A stretch of 35,939 nucleotides of DNA from assembly GCF_000482365.1 (NCBI RefSeq), contig NZ_KI535307.1:187569-223507 (forward strand). Direction: 5' to 3'. Of the stretch, positions 7,516-17,263 are shown in pieces. The DNA comes from Porphyromonas uenonis DSM 23387 = JCM 13868. Lineage in GTDB: Bacteria; Bacteroidota; Bacteroidia; Bacteroidales; Porphyromonadaceae. Numbering within the stretch: position 1 is the first letter of the stretch; every line of letters starts with the position of its first letter. Made by a program: the position numbers and the translations under genes. The notes beneath the pieces are model-generated. The model made no database searches. It had not been told where the DNA came from and was given only the letters and a program-made list of their open reading frames with translations.

Positions 7516-9981
7516 ATGAAAGAAGACAATTACGACTTGGTGGAGACCGACTTGCCCAACGTTGGCTCAGGGGGCATGGTCATCCCTCTGCCGAACGTTA
7601 TAGATGAAGATGAGATACTTGACGATGAGCATGAAGCTCTTATGGCACTTTTAGGGAATACCTATCCCGTGCTACCCGTCTTCAATGCGGTCCTCTTTCC
7701 CTGCGTCTTACAGGCAGTCATGCTGACTGAGGACAAGCAGATAGATGCCGTGAGCAATGCCATGTCCAAGGGGCAATACATAGTTGCCACGACTTACATC
7801 GGAGAGGATCCCGACACCCCCATCACACCAGGCTCTCTCGCTAAAGAGGGAGTCCTCTGTATCGTCGAGGATATGATCCACCCCTCGCCAGACAATGTCG
7901 TAGCGATCATACGAGGCATCATACGGGTCCACACCAGTACCTATACGCAGACGAATCCCTACCTGCGCTGCCGGGTCGAGTCGCCACGACCATTACCTCG
8001 TTCGGAAAGGGATCTGATGAAAGACACGGAGCTTTTTGTCGCTTTCAACAAGCTACGCTATGAGCTGATCGAACTGGTCAAAATGCGACGCATGGAGGGC
8101 GCTGAGGACTTTGTCGAGGCGATCAATGCACAAAGCAATCTCCCCTTCCTCATCAACTTTACCCCTGCTTATCTCTCTCTAACTCCTAGGGCTAAGCTGG
8201 AGCTCCTGAAGATCTCAGACACGAAGCATCTCGTTATGGAGCTGATCTCCTACGTACGTCAGACGAACGAGCTCGTACAGATCAATGAGAAGATCGCCAA
8301 GCAGACTCAGTCGGACATGGACGAGATGCAGCGCAAGCACTTTCTAGAGCAGCAGATACGTACCATCCGCGAGGAGCTAGGCGAGAGCGACTTTGCCGAC
8401 CAAACCATTGAGGAGCTACGAGAGGCTGCTACGAAGAAGCAGTGGAGCGAAGCGGTGCAGAAGACCTTCGACCGTGAGCTGGGCAATCTAGAGCGCATCC
8501 CGACGCAAGCTCCCGAGTACTCGATACAGCTACAGTACCTGCGCCTGATGATTGACCTGCCGTGGCAGGAGTATAGTCAGGATCAGTTTGACCTCAAGCG
8601 TGCGGAGGAGATACTAAACCGAGACCACTTCGGCCTAGAGCGTGTCAAGGAGCGTATCCTAGAGCATCTAGCCGTCATCAAGCTCAAGGACGACCTCAAG
8701 TCCCCGATACTCTGTCTCTACGGCCCTCCAGGTGTGGGAAAGACTTCACTGGGCAAGAGCATTGCCGAGAGCCTCGGACGTAAGTATGTGCGCATCTCCC
8801 TCGGAGGTCTGCACGACGAGGCGGAGATACGTGGACACCGACGCACCTACATAGGAGCGATGTGCGGACGTATCATTGACAGCATCAAGAAGGCAGGGAC
8901 GAGCAATCCAGTCTTCGTACTAGATGAGATAGACAAGATTTCGTCAGACTACAAGGGCGACCCTGCAGCAGCACTCCTAGAGGTGCTAGACCCGGAGCAG
9001 AATGTGGCCTTCCACGATAACTACCTAGACGTAGACTATGACCTGAGCAAGGTGCTCTTCATCGCTACGGCGAATACGCTCAGCACCATCTCGCGTCCGC
9101 TCCTCGACCGTATGGAGCTGATACAGGTCTCGGGCTACCTGCTGGAGGAGAAGGTCGAGATAGCTCTTCGTCATCTCGTACCCAAGGAGCTGGAGGCGCA
9201 CGGACTGACGAGCGACCAGTTTGCTATAGACACCGACGCTCTGACCTATCTCATCGAGGGCTACACACGAGAGAGTGGCGTGAGGTCACTACAGAAGAAC
9301 CTCGCAGCGCTCATGCGCAAGCAGGCTAAGCGTGTTGCCATGGGACAGAAGTACAGCGTACAGATCACTCCTGAGATCATACAGCAAGACCTTCGCACGC
9401 CACCCTACACACGAGACATATGGCAGGACTTTGGCATGCCAGGCATCGTCACGGGTCTAGCCTGGACTGAGGTGGGTGGAGAAATCCTTTTCATCGAGAG
9501 CTCTACGCATCGTGGCAAAGAAGGCAAGGTGACGCTCACGGGCAATCTAGGAGATGTGATGAAGGAGAGCGCCGTCATCGCTCTAGACTATATCAAGGCT
9601 CACTGCGAGGAGCTGGAGATACCTGAGAGCACCTTTGACAAGTTGGAGATACATCTACATGTCCCCGAGGGGGCTATTCCGAAGGATGGCCCGAGTGCGG
9701 GTATAACGATGGCGACTTCGCTCGTATCGACTTTGACTAGGCGCACGGTCAAGCCACGCATCGCTATGAGTGGTGAGATAACGCTCACAGGGCGTGTCCT
9801 CCCCGTGGGTGGTATCAAGGAGAAGATCTTAGCGGCCAAGCGAGCTGGCGTCAAGACGCTCATCCTGAGCAAAGAGAATGAAAAGGACATCTTAGACATC
9901 AAGCCTATATACATTGAGGGCTTGACCTTCTCCTATGTAGAGACGATCAAGGAGGTGCTGGACCTAGCGCTCAACGATTAG
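7516..9981 (+). CDS. lon: ATP-dependent Lon protease
   Basis: 821 aa, normal for LonA. It unfolds and degrades misfolded and regulatory proteins in the cytoplasm. Domain order is an N-terminal substrate-binding domain (about 50-250), a helical linker (250-370), an AAA+ module with Walker A GPPGVGKT (403-410) and Walker B VFVLDEID (466-473), and a C-terminal peptidase domain with Ser727 (KDGPSAG) and Lys770 (GGIKEK), 43 residues apart as in E. coli. Compared with E. coli Lon there is an acidic N-terminal extension of about 45 residues. Its own promoter precedes it, and DUF1599 follows after 28 bp. Confidence 0.97.
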   Translation: MKEDNYDLVETDLPNVGSGGMVIPLPNVIDEDEILDDEHEALMALLGNTYPVLPVFNAVLFPCVLQAVMLTEDKQIDAVSNAMSKGQYIVATTYIGEDPDTPITPGSLAKEGVLCIVEDMIHPSPDNVVAIIRGIIRVHTSTYTQTNPYLRCRVESPRPLPRSERDLMKDTELFVAFNKLRYELIELVKMRRMEGAEDFVEAINAQSNLPFLINFTPAYLSLTPRAKLELLKISDTKHLVMELISYVRQTNELVQINEKIAKQTQSDMDEMQRKHFLEQQIRTIREELGESDFADQTIEELREAATKKQWSEAVQKTFDRELGNLERIPTQAPEYSIQLQYLRLMIDLPWQEYSQDQFDLKRAEEILNRDHFGLERVKERILEHLAVIKLKDDLKSPILCLYGPPGVGKTSLGKSIAESLGRKYVRISLGGLHDEAEIRGHRRTYIGAMCGRIIDSIKKAGTSNPVFVLDEIDKISSDYKGDPAAALLEVLDPEQNVAFHDNYLDVDYDLSKVLFIATANTLSTISRPLLDRMELIQVSGYLLEEKVEIALRHLVPKELEAHGLTSDQFAIDTDALTYLIEGYTRESGVRSLQKNLAALMRKQAKRVAMGQKYSVQITPEIIQQDLRTPPYTRDIWQDFGMPGIVTGLAWTEVGGEILFIESSTHRGKEGKVTLTGNLGDVMKESAVIALDYIKAHCEELEIPESTFDKLEIHLHVPEGAIPKDGPSAGITMATSLVSTLTRRTVKPRIAMSGEITLTGRVLPVGGIKEKILAAKRAGVKTLILSKENEKDILDIKPIYIEGLTFSYVETIKEVLDLALND

Positions 9982-10009
9982 CCACACGCACCCTAAAGCT
10001 TTAGAGTCT

Positions 10010-10552
10010 ATGAATACAGAGCAGCAGTATCATAAGGTGGTCGCAGAGTGTAGGACGCTTTTTGCCCAGAAGCTACACGACTACGGAGCTTCCTGGCGTA
10101 TCCTGCGCCCCGCCTCACTCACGGATCAGATGATGATCAAGGCGCTACGCATACGCTCCCTAGAGACGAAGGCGGAGCAGCGTGTCGATGAGGACGTAGA
10201 CAACGAGTACATCGGCATCGTCAACTATGGCATCATCGGTCTCATACAGCTAGAGCGCACACCGAGCGACAAGCCTGACCTATCGCCCGAAGAGGCACTG
10301 GAGCTATACGACCAACTCATCGAGAAGACTTACCAGCTGATGGTTGACAAGAACCACGACTACGATGAGGCGTGGCGCAAGATGCGCATTAGCTCGATAA
10401 CTGACATCATACTGACGAAGATATTTCGCACCAAGGAGATCGAAGACCTCGCAGGCAAGACGCTGGTGAGCGAAGGCATAGCGGCTAACTATCAGGATAT
10501 GATAAACTACGCTATCTTTGCACTCATCAAGTTGCGCTTTGATCAGGCATAG
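10010..10552 (+). CDS. DUF1599 protein (nucleotide modification associated domain, duplicated)
   Basis: 180 aa containing two copies of the same module. Copy 1 (about 8-85) has KLHDYGASWRILRPASLTDQ and ends NYGIIGLIQLE; copy 2 (about 100-178) has KNHDYDEAWRKMRISSITD and ends NYAIFALIKLR. This domain (DUF1599, nucleotide modification associated domain 1) was linked computationally to DNA-base modification systems, yet here it sits among housekeeping genes and no hypermodification partners are nearby. The conserved DYxxxWR and MINYAI signatures hint at a helical MazG-like nucleotide-binding fold (inference). It lies just upstream of the DoxX-like gene, an order common in Bacteroidota. A 12-bp palindrome (CTAAAGCTTTAG, 9993-10004) precedes the start. 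Confidence 0.85.
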   Translation: MNTEQQYHKVVAECRTLFAQKLHDYGASWRILRPASLTDQMMIKALRIRSLETKAEQRVDEDVDNEYIGIVNYGIIGLIQLERTPSDKPDLSPEEALELYDQLIEKTYQLMVDKNHDYDEAWRKMRISSITDIILTKIFRTKEIEDLAGKTLVSEGIAANYQDMINYAIFALIKLRFDQA

Positions 10553-10578
10553 CGTACACCACATTTACAGATAATCCT

Positions 10579-11880
10579 ATGAGCCGTCAACGAGTCCAAT
10601 ACATCCTATCCGAACTCTCCCGCATCATACTAGCAGCTCTCTTACTCTTCTCAGGATTTGTCAAGGGGGTTGACCCAGTGGGAGGTGCAATCAAGATAGA
10701 GGAGTACCTCAGAGTGATGGGGCTGGGGAGGCTGCAGGGTGTGGCTCCCGTCCTCTCGGTGGCACTCTGCTCCTTTGAGTTCCTCCTCGGAGGCTTTCTC
10801 TTGATGGGGCTCTGGAGGAGGATCACGATATGGGCCACTACCCTCTTTATGGGGGTGATGACGCTGTTGACACTCTACCTAGCGCTCTTTAACCCTATCA
10901 GCGATTGCGGTTGCTTTGGCGATGCGCTCAAGCTGACCAATTGGGAGACCTTTGGCAAGAATGTCTTCTTCATGGCTGTCACGATAGTTTACCTGCTTAC
11001 CTATCGCAAGGCGAGCCGTCCTTTCCGCGGGACCACTGGCTCCGTAGCTACGGCTTTACTTCTATTGGGCTGGGGTATTTTCGTGGGAGGTAACCTAAGG
11101 CATCTGCCGCTCATTGACTTTCGCCCCTACAAGATCGGCGCCTCGCTACGAGAGCTGACAATGGTCCCTGAGAATGCGCCTCAGGAGGAGATCGAGTACC
11201 TCTTTATCTATGAGAAGAATGGGCTGCGAGAGACATTTAATATGGAGGAGCTCCCCGACTCCACTTGGACTTACATAGACCGCCAGGAGCGAGTCATCAA
11301 GGAGGGCTACAAGCCTCCTGTCATGGACTTTGCGATCTATGCGGGAGGGAGCTCTCAGCAAGCGACAGAGCGAGACGTGACTCAGACGATGCTACTCAAT
11401 GAGAGTCCGCAGATATGGGTCATAACGCCAAACTGGGAGACGATACCCACACAGATGGGACGCAAGCTCAATGCACTCTACGAGTGGGCTGAGTCTGTCG
11501 GTGTCGCTATGTACGGCATCTCTGGCAGTACACCCGAGGAGCGTGGACGCTGGCGCAATAAGACGGCCGCCGCCTATCCGCTCTACTTTTGCGATGGGAC
11601 AACGATCAAGACGATGGCTCGGGCTCAGCCTTCTGTCATACTGGTCTCTGACGGTGTCATCCTAGACAAGAGAGCTGCTCGAGACTTGCCGGACAAGTAC
11701 ACAGATCAGGATTACGAAAAGCTTTCGGCCTTACTACGACAAGCGCCTCACGCTGGACTACACATAGAGCGTTGGGGGCTCCTCGTTGCTTGGATTATCT
11801 TTTGCCTTGTCATGCTAATCCAAAGCGTACAGTGGGAGGACAAGGCTAAGTACTCCGAATATCAAATCAAGACTAAATAA
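10579..11880 (+). CDS. DoxX/MauE-like membrane protein with thioredoxin-like C-terminal region (BT_3928 family)
   Basis: 433 aa. The N-terminal part has four to five hydrophobic segments (about residues 10-30, 55-75, 80-105, 130-145, 155-175), with SDCGCFGD between segments three and four, a Cys motif typical of MauE/DoxX redox-associated proteins. After about residue 180 comes a soluble region with thioredoxin-fold character (IWVITPNWE..., AYPLYFCDGTTIKTMARAQPS), but without a CxxC in the expected place. A final membrane segment (about 395-415) precedes a short charged tail. It may pass electrons or respond to thiol state at the envelope (inference). It lies between DUF1599 and tpiA, 16 bp before tpiA. 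Confidence 0.8.
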   Translation: MSRQRVQYILSELSRIILAALLLFSGFVKGVDPVGGAIKIEEYLRVMGLGRLQGVAPVLSVALCSFEFLLGGFLLMGLWRRITIWATTLFMGVMTLLTLYLALFNPISDCGCFGDALKLTNWETFGKNVFFMAVTIVYLLTYRKASRPFRGTTGSVATALLLLGWGIFVGGNLRHLPLIDFRPYKIGASLRELTMVPENAPQEEIEYLFIYEKNGLRETFNMEELPDSTWTYIDRQERVIKEGYKPPVMDFAIYAGGSSQQATERDVTQTMLLNESPQIWVITPNWETIPTQMGRKLNALYEWAESVGVAMYGISGSTPEERGRWRNKTAAAYPLYFCDGTTIKTMARAQPSVILVSDGVILDKRAARDLPDKYTDQDYEKLSALLRQAPHAGLHIERWGLLVAWIIFCLVMLIQSVQWEDKAKYSEYQIKTK

Positions 11881-11896
11881 CCAACACAACAATATC

Positions 11897-12661
11897 ATGG
11901 ACAAGAGAACACTCATCGTAGCTGGAAACTGGAAGATGAATATGACCCTTGACGCAGGGCTCCAACTCATCTCAGAAATCAAAGAGCAGGTGGCTAAGCT
12001 CAGCAATCCTTGTAAGGTAATCCTGGCTCCTCCCTACATTCACCTGGGAGCGATGAAGGGACTGCTCGCAGGAAGTAGCATAGAGTATGCTGCACAGGAC
12101 TGCTCAGCACACGAGGCTGGTGCTTACACTGGCGAGGTGTCCGCTGAGATGATATGCTCCTGTGGCTGCACCTACGTCATCATCGGGCATAGCGAGCGCC
12201 GTGCTTATCACAAAGAGAGCGCCGAGCTACTGGCTCAGAAGATTGATCAGGCTCTCGCTCATGGGCTCAAGGTCATCTTCTGCGTTGGCGAGCAGCAGGC
12301 TGAGCGTGAGGCAAACCGCTACTTCGAGGTGGTCGATGAGCAGCTACGTGGTTCCCTAGGACATCTCTCACACGAGCAGATGGAGCAAATCGTCTTGGCT
12401 TACGAGCCTGTATGGGCTATCGGCACTGGCCTGACGGCAACGCCTGAGCAAGCACAAGAGATGCACCAGCACATTCGCCAGACAGTGGCATCGCTCTTTG
12501 ACAAGAAGCTAGCAGACCTCACCACGATCCTCTACGGAGGTAGCTGCAAGGCTTCAAATGCTGAGGCGCTCTTCTCACAACCCGACGTCGATGGCGGGCT
12601 TATCGGAGGAGCTGCACTCAAGGCCGATACATTCTTACCCATTATCACAGCAAATAAATGA
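11897..12661 (+). CDS. tpiA: Triosephosphate isomerase
   Basis: 254 aa cytoplasmic TIM-barrel enzyme interconverting dihydroxyacetone phosphate and glyceraldehyde 3-phosphate. Catalytic residues are all seen: Asn11 and Lys13 (GNWKMN), His98 (IIGHSERR) and Glu170 (AYEPVWAIGTG); the phosphate-binding loop is YGGS and GLIGGAAL near the end. The final ATG overlaps the start of the SPOR-domain gene by 4 bp. Confidence 0.98.
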   Translation: MDKRTLIVAGNWKMNMTLDAGLQLISEIKEQVAKLSNPCKVILAPPYIHLGAMKGLLAGSSIEYAAQDCSAHEAGAYTGEVSAEMICSCGCTYVIIGHSERRAYHKESAELLAQKIDQALAHGLKVIFCVGEQQAEREANRYFEVVDEQLRGSLGHLSHEQMEQIVLAYEPVWAIGTGLTATPEQAQEMHQHIRQTVASLFDKKLADLTTILYGGSCKASNAEALFSQPDVDGGLIGGAALKADTFLPIITANK

Positions 12662-13134
12662 GGCTTCTAGCGCTTATTAGGCATTCACTCGTCCTACTCT
12701 TGAGTGTGACCGTACTCTCTGGCTCACTTGCAGCTCAGGAGCGCACGCAGGAGCAGGACATATTCACCCAGATAACTACACAAAGTAGTGGAGGCAACGT
12801 GACTATCACGCAGCCTAACTGGTTGCGCAATCTCGTAGGCAAGACGACCTTTCATACCTCTAGGGCGAGCGTCCGCACGGGGTATCGCATACAGGTCTAC
12901 ACGAGCAATATGCGTGGCGCTAAGCAGGAAGCTTATCGCTTAGCTAGCCGAGTAAGGGGTGCAGCGCCTGAGCTCTCTGCTTATGTCACTTATAGCGCGC
13001 CCTTCTGGCGCCTATCGGTCGGCGACTACGGTTCGCGACAAGAAGCTCAGCAACAGCTCAACGCCTTGCGTGCCTCCCACCCACGACTCATGCGAGAAGC
13101 CTACATCGTCCGAGAGAAAGTACGTATACGCTAA
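12658..13134 (+). CDS. SPOR-domain envelope protein
   Basis: 158 aa. A signal peptide (about 1-27, ending SLAAQ) is followed by a short linker and a C-terminal SPOR domain (about 78-155: [20 protein letters not shown] ... [19 protein letters not shown]). SPOR domains bind denuded glycan strands of septal peptidoglycan, so the protein probably sits in the periplasm near the division site. The 4-bp overlap with tpiA suggests translational coupling, an arrangement shared by other Bacteroidota. Confidence 0.85.
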   Translation: MRLLALIRHSLVLLLSVTVLSGSLAAQERTQEQDIFTQITTQSSGGNVTITQPNWLRNLVGKTTFHTSRASVRTGYRIQVYTSNMRGAKQEAYRLASRVRGAAPELSAYVTYSAPFWRLSVGDYGSRQEAQQQLNALRASHPRLMREAYIVREKVRIR

Positions 13135-13205
13135 GCTCTACGCACATCTGTACCACCTATCGACTTATCATTAAAAACTCTTTTCCTGAAAAGCATCTTA
13201 CATAT

Positions 13206-13829
13206 ATGGAAGAGCCCCAGCAGATATTACACACTAATCAGAACTACGTTGTCAACGACTTTCTGTCTGAGCCACAGCTAGAGCGGATGAAAGGTCACGT
13301 CAAGGAGCTCCTCACAGAGCTAGGCGAAGATCCCACCCGTGAAGGGCTACTCAAGACTCCCGAGCGAGTCTCCAAGGCACTCCACTTCCTCACCAAGGGC
13401 TACCAAGAAGATCCCTTAGCGATCCTACGTGCTGCCACTTTTAGAGAGGATTACCAGCAGATGGTCATCGTACGGGATATAGACTTTTACTCTCTCTGCG
13501 AGCATCACATGCTACCTTTCTTTGGCAAGGTGCATGTAGGCTACATCCCCAACAAGTATATCACGGGACTCAGCAAGATACCTCGCATCGTCGAGGTCTT
13601 TGCTCGCCGTCTACAAGTACAGGAGCGACTGACCACACAGATCAAAGACTGCATCCAGCAGGCGCTCTCACCGCTAGGCGTTATCGTCGTCATCGAGGCA
13701 CAGCATATGTGTATGCAGATGCGTGGCGTACAGAAGCAAAACTCATTGACTACAACGAGCGACTTCACGGGGGCCTTCAAAGAGTCAAAGACTCGCGAAG
13801 AGTTTTTCAACCTAGTACGTAGGAGCTAG
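13206..13829 (+). CDS. folE: GTP cyclohydrolase I
   Basis: 207 aa. It converts GTP to 7,8-dihydroneopterin triphosphate, the first step of folate/pterin synthesis. Motifs are [16 protein letters not shown] (40-55), the zinc ligands Cys98 and His101 in [31 protein letters not shown] (123-142), and the third zinc ligand Cys169 in HMCMQMRGV. Full length and intact. It starts 71 bp after the SPOR gene. Confidence 0.97.
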   Translation: MEEPQQILHTNQNYVVNDFLSEPQLERMKGHVKELLTELGEDPTREGLLKTPERVSKALHFLTKGYQEDPLAILRAATFREDYQQMVIVRDIDFYSLCEHHMLPFFGKVHVGYIPNKYITGLSKIPRIVEVFARRLQVQERLTTQIKDCIQQALSPLGVIVVIEAQHMCMQMRGVQKQNSLTTTSDFTGAFKESKTREEFFNLVRRS

Positions 13830-13871
13830 CCCTGCATATTCATTTAGTTCACACGGCACGATATTCCTTTT

Positions 13872-14417
13872 ATGATACATCACTATCACGTAACCTCCGA
13901 GGCTGAGGAGACCTTCTCTCTAGACTTTGAGATACAGGCTGACGCTACCTTTGCTCAGCTCATGGATCTGCTAATAGACACCTTAGACTTTGACCCAGCA
14001 TCGATCGGTATGTTTTATCTCTGCGACGATCGCTGGGGGGAGATCGGACAGGTAGCCTCTAGCGACTTCTTTGAGACCGACGCTGGCAACCAATATGATA
14101 TCGAAAGCTCTCGCCTAGAGGATCTGCTTGACGAGACAGGAGCGCGGATGCGTTATCTCTTTGACCTCTTTGAGGATCGCTATCTACGCCTTCAGCTAGT
14201 CAAGATACACAGTGGCTCGCTGTCCAGCCCTCAGATCATCTCTCTAGAGGGCAAAAAGCCTCGGCAGACGAACCCCGAGGAGTTTGTCGGCAGTCTAGGC
14301 GGTGACGCACTCTCTAGCGATGCTCCTCTAGGGATGATGGACGAAGCCTTTGGCGAGGAGCTCTTTAATGCTGACGAGCTCTCCAGCGATGGCTTTAGCA
14401 TCGTAGATGAAGAGTAA
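13872..14417 (+). CDS. pRiA4-ORF3-like (IS1096 TnpR-like) domain protein
   Basis: 181 aa, strongly acidic. Residues 1-125 resemble the plasmid pRiA4b ORF3-like domain (also called IS1096 element passenger TnpR family): a beta-rich start (YHVTSEAEETFSLDFEI) followed by FAQLMDLLIDTLDF, MFYLCDDRWGEIGQV, the variable acidic middle, and MRYLFDLFEDRYLRLQLVKI. The last 55 residues are low-complexity and acidic (SLGGDALSSDAPLG...). No transposase or plasmid gene is near, so the mobile-element name is only a family label. It sits 18 bp before miaA, a neighbour relation I recall in other Bacteroidota. Function unknown. Confidence 0.75.
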   Translation: MIHHYHVTSEAEETFSLDFEIQADATFAQLMDLLIDTLDFDPASIGMFYLCDDRWGEIGQVASSDFFETDAGNQYDIESSRLEDLLDETGARMRYLFDLFEDRYLRLQLVKIHSGSLSSPQIISLEGKKPRQTNPEEFVGSLGGDALSSDAPLGMMDEAFGEELFNADELSSDGFSIVDEE

Positions 14418-14435
14418 GAGCTAGCGTCCTCTCCG

Positions 14436-15407
14436 ATGAGCTGCTGCACTGGCAAACTGAAGGAGGTCTCCCCTACACTGGTCGTACTCACAGGAGCTAC
14501 AGGCGTAGGTAAGACCTCCTTTGCTATAGCACTGGCGCGTCATCTAGGCTCCCCAGCTAAGCCCTTACCTATTCTCTCGGCAGACTCTCGGCAGATATAC
14601 CGTGGCATGCCGATCGGCACTGCCACCCCCACGGAAGAGGAGCGACGACTAGCTCCTCATTACTTCGTAGCGACCCATGAGATCACTGAGTCGTATAGTG
14701 CTGGGCGCTATGAGCTAGAAGTGATGGAGCTCCTAGAGCAACTCTTTCGGGAGCAGCCCGTCGTCATCCTTTGTGGAGGATCGATGCTCTACATTGACGC
14801 TATCTGTAGTGGCATAGACGACATTCCTCCTGTTAATCTGGAGGTGCGCGCGCAGCTTCACGAGCGTTATGAGAAAGAGGGTCTAGCGGGCATCCTTGCT
14901 GAGCTACAAGTCGTTGATCCGCTGTACTATAATAAGGTAGATCATTGCAATCATCGTCGTGTGATGCATGCGCTAGAGGTGTACCTCAGCAGCGGAGCGC
15001 CACTCTCCTCTTACCACTCAGGCGAAGATGCCGAGCGCCCCTTCCGTCTGCTCACCTATGCCCTGACACGTCCTCGTGAGGAGCTCTACCAACGCATCAA
15101 CCAGCGCGTGGAGATGATGATCAAGGAGGGCTTGGTCGAGGAAGCTAAAGCGCTCTACCCTCATCGTCAGCTCAATGCGCTCAATACGGTAGGATACAAA
15201 GAGCTCTTTGCATATTTCGATGGGCAGTACGATCTAGCAGAGGCGATACGTCTCATACAGCGCAATAGTCGCCACTTTGCCCGTAAGCAGCTCACCTGGC
15301 AGCGACGCCATCACGAGTTCGCTCCGCTTGACCTATCCACTCCCTGGGAGCCCCTCCTAGAGCGTATCCAGCAAGACTTACTCACCCAGCCACAGACCAC
15401 CAGATGA
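14436..15407 (+). CDS. miaA: tRNA dimethylallyltransferase
   Basis: 323 aa. It transfers a dimethylallyl group to N6 of A37 in tRNAs reading UNN codons. Visible are the P-loop GATGVGKTS (20-28), SADSRQIYRGMPIGTATP (the DSxQxY signature), HYFVATHEITESYSAGRYE, LCGGSMLYIDAI, and NTVGYKELFAYFDG near the C-terminus followed by RNSRHFARKQLTWQRR. Length is typical. It overlaps radC by 4 bp. Confidence 0.97.
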   Translation: MSCCTGKLKEVSPTLVVLTGATGVGKTSFAIALARHLGSPAKPLPILSADSRQIYRGMPIGTATPTEEERRLAPHYFVATHEITESYSAGRYELEVMELLEQLFREQPVVILCGGSMLYIDAICSGIDDIPPVNLEVRAQLHERYEKEGLAGILAELQVVDPLYYNKVDHCNHRRVMHALEVYLSSGAPLSSYHSGEDAERPFRLLTYALTRPREELYQRINQRVEMMIKEGLVEEAKALYPHRQLNALNTVGYKELFAYFDGQYDLAEAIRLIQRNSRHFARKQLTWQRRHHEFAPLDLSTPWEPLLERIQQDLLTQPQTTR

Positions 15408-16195
15408 AAGCAGACTCTCCCAAGCCATTAGCCAAGGCCTCTACTAAGACCACCATCAAGCAGTGGAGCGAGGAGGACCGTCCTCGCGAAAAGCTCCTCA
15501 GACTTGGCGCTCGACACCTATCAGATGCGGAGTTGCTGGCTATCTTCATCAACTCTGGCACGGAAAAAGACTCAGCTCTAGACCTAGCGAAGCAGATCAT
15601 GACCGGTCTAGATAACGACCTAGGTCAGCTCCTAGAGATAGACCATGCCTACCTCACAGGTTGCGAACCAGGAGAGAAGAAAAAGCGATTTGCTGGACTA
15701 GGAGATGCACGTGCCTGCACCATACTCGCAGCCATCGAGCTGGGGCGCAGACTGCGAGACACGCCACCGCCTCAGCGCACTCCGATCACCTGTAGCCTAG
15801 ACGCGTATCGCGTCTTAAGACGTCATTTAGAGAGCTTAGACCATGAGGAGCTAAGGTGCCTTTACCTAGATGCCTCGGGGCGAGTCATCAAGGACGAATT
15901 GGTCTCCTCAGGAGGGGTCAGCCACGCTGTAGCCGATCTGCGACTTATCTTGGCTCCCGCCATCACCCACTACGCCTCGGCTATCATACTAGCGCACAAT
16001 CACCCCACCGGTCACCTACAGCCCAGTGCCGAGGATATGGACCTCACCAAGCGGGTCAAGCAGGTAGCCTCCGTCTGCAACATACGTCTCAACGACCACC
16101 TCATCCTCGGTCGTTACCACGCCTCGGTAACCTCTGACGGCGAGCGCTCACACTACCTGAGCTTTGCGGACAATGGTCTGCTCGCAACGCTCTAG
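15404..16195 (+). CDS. radC: RadC-family JAB/JAMM protein
   Basis: 263 aa. An N-terminal helix-hairpin-helix-like UPF0758 region (RPREKLLRLGARHLSDAELL at 27-46; FAGLGDARACTILAAIELGRR) precedes a JAMM metalloprotease-like domain. The metal motif is complete: His198 and His200 in AHNHPTG, then Ser208 and Asp211 (QPSAED). The family was named for DNA repair, but that role is disputed; no substrate is known. It is coupled to miaA by a 4-bp overlap. Confidence 0.93.
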   Translation: MKADSPKPLAKASTKTTIKQWSEEDRPREKLLRLGARHLSDAELLAIFINSGTEKDSALDLAKQIMTGLDNDLGQLLEIDHAYLTGCEPGEKKKRFAGLGDARACTILAAIELGRRLRDTPPPQRTPITCSLDAYRVLRRHLESLDHEELRCLYLDASGRVIKDELVSSGGVSHAVADLRLILAPAITHYASAIILAHNHPTGHLQPSAEDMDLTKRVKQVASVCNIRLNDHLILGRYHASVTSDGERSHYLSFADNGLLATL

Positions 16196-16218
16196 CTCCA
16201 CACTTGAGGTAAAAGTGC

Positions 16219-16226
16219 TACCTTTG
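16219..16226 (+). promoter_or_regulatory. Promoter -7 box of pfkA (TACCTTTG)
   Basis: TACCTTTG fits TAnnTTTG and lies 40 bp upstream of the pfkA ATG, in the 71-bp gap after radC. A TTG is present upstream but at a non-standard 12-bp spacing. Confidence 0.6.
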
Positions 16227-16266
16227 TAGCATAGATAACTATCTAAATCTAACTAACACTCCAAGC

Positions 16267-17250
16267 ATGAATCGCATCAAACGAATTGGCGTACTCACAT
16301 CGGGCGGTGATGCCCCAGGCATGAATGCCGCTATACGTGCCGTCGCTAGAGCTTCACTATACCACGGCATCTCTGTATGTGGCATCATAAAGGGCTATAC
16401 AGGACTTATCGAAAACAATGTCATAGAGCTTACCGTCGAGAACGTAAGCAACATCATACAGCGTGGAGGTACTATCCTCAAGACAGCGCGCAGCCATGAG
16501 TTTGAGACTCTCGAAGGACGTGCTCGCGCCTACGAAGTCATTCAGGAAAATGAGATAGATGGCCTCGTCGTCATCGGTGGTGACGGCTCACTCACTGGAG
16601 CACGACTCCTCGCCAATGAGCACAACCTGCCCATCGTAGGTATCCCAGCCACCATCGACAACGACCTCGCTGGCACCGACCTCACGATAGGTTATACGAC
16701 AGCTCTCAACACCATTATGGATGCTGTCGATAAGCTGAGAGACACCGCTTCAAGCCACGAACGCATCTTCTTCGTCGAGGTGATGGGACGTGAGTCTGGC
16801 TTCCTAGCACTCAATGGCGCTATCGCTACTGGCTCAGAGGGAGCTCTCATCCCCGAAGACCCCACCAGTACCGAGTCGCTCAAGAAGATGATCGAGAGTG
16901 GCTTCCGCAAGACCAAGAGCAGTAGTATCATCCTCGTCACCGAGAGTGGTGAGCGTGAGGGGCAGACACTCTTCATCGCAGATGACTTCAAGCGTCGCTA
17001 TCCCAAGTTTGACATCCGTGTCACCATCCTAGGGCACTTACAGAGAGGTGGTATACCGTGCGCTACCGACCGCATCATGGGTAGCCGAATGGGTGCAGCT
17101 GCCGTGCAGGCTCTCCTCGATGAGCAGCGCAATGTGATGATTGGGTACGACAACGATGAGATCGTCTACGTACCTTTTGTCAAGGCTACCAAAAAGCAAA
17201 AGCGCATCGACCCAGACCTCATCGAGTTGCTACACATGCTCTCTATCTAA
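16267..17250 (+). CDS. pfkA: ATP-dependent 6-phosphofructokinase
   Basis: 327 aa, the length of bacterial ATP-PFK. It phosphorylates fructose 6-phosphate in glycolysis. Motifs are [18 protein letters not shown] (8-25), GGDGSLTGA (104-112) with the Gly that favours ATP over pyrophosphate, catalytic Asp131 in [20 protein letters not shown] (173-182), and [15 protein letters not shown]. Together with tpiA, this gives two glycolytic enzymes in one region. It has its own promoter. Confidence 0.96.
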   Translation: MNRIKRIGVLTSGGDAPGMNAAIRAVARASLYHGISVCGIIKGYTGLIENNVIELTVENVSNIIQRGGTILKTARSHEFETLEGRARAYEVIQENEIDGLVVIGGDGSLTGARLLANEHNLPIVGIPATIDNDLAGTDLTIGYTTALNTIMDAVDKLRDTASSHERIFFVEVMGRESGFLALNGAIATGSEGALIPEDPTSTESLKKMIESGFRKTKSSSIILVTESGEREGQTLFIADDFKRRYPKFDIRVTILGHLQRGGIPCATDRIMGSRMGAAAVQALLDEQRNVMIGYDNDEIVYVPFVKATKKQKRIDPDLIELLHMLSI

Positions 17251-17263
17251 AGAAGCTCCACAC

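Noticed and set aside
9993-10004. Operator palindrome CTAAAGCTTTAG before the DUF1599 gene
   Set aside because: A single 12-bp palindrome in a 28-bp gap without a promoter box is weak evidence for an operator.
13872-14417. Mobile-element passenger gene
   Set aside because: The domain name derives from IS1096/pRiA4, but there is no transposase, inverted repeat or plasmid gene; it sits in a core operon.
17141-17263. Longer N-terminus of MutY starting inside pfkA
   Set aside because: The extra residues are an out-of-frame reading of conserved pfkA and show no glycosylase similarity.
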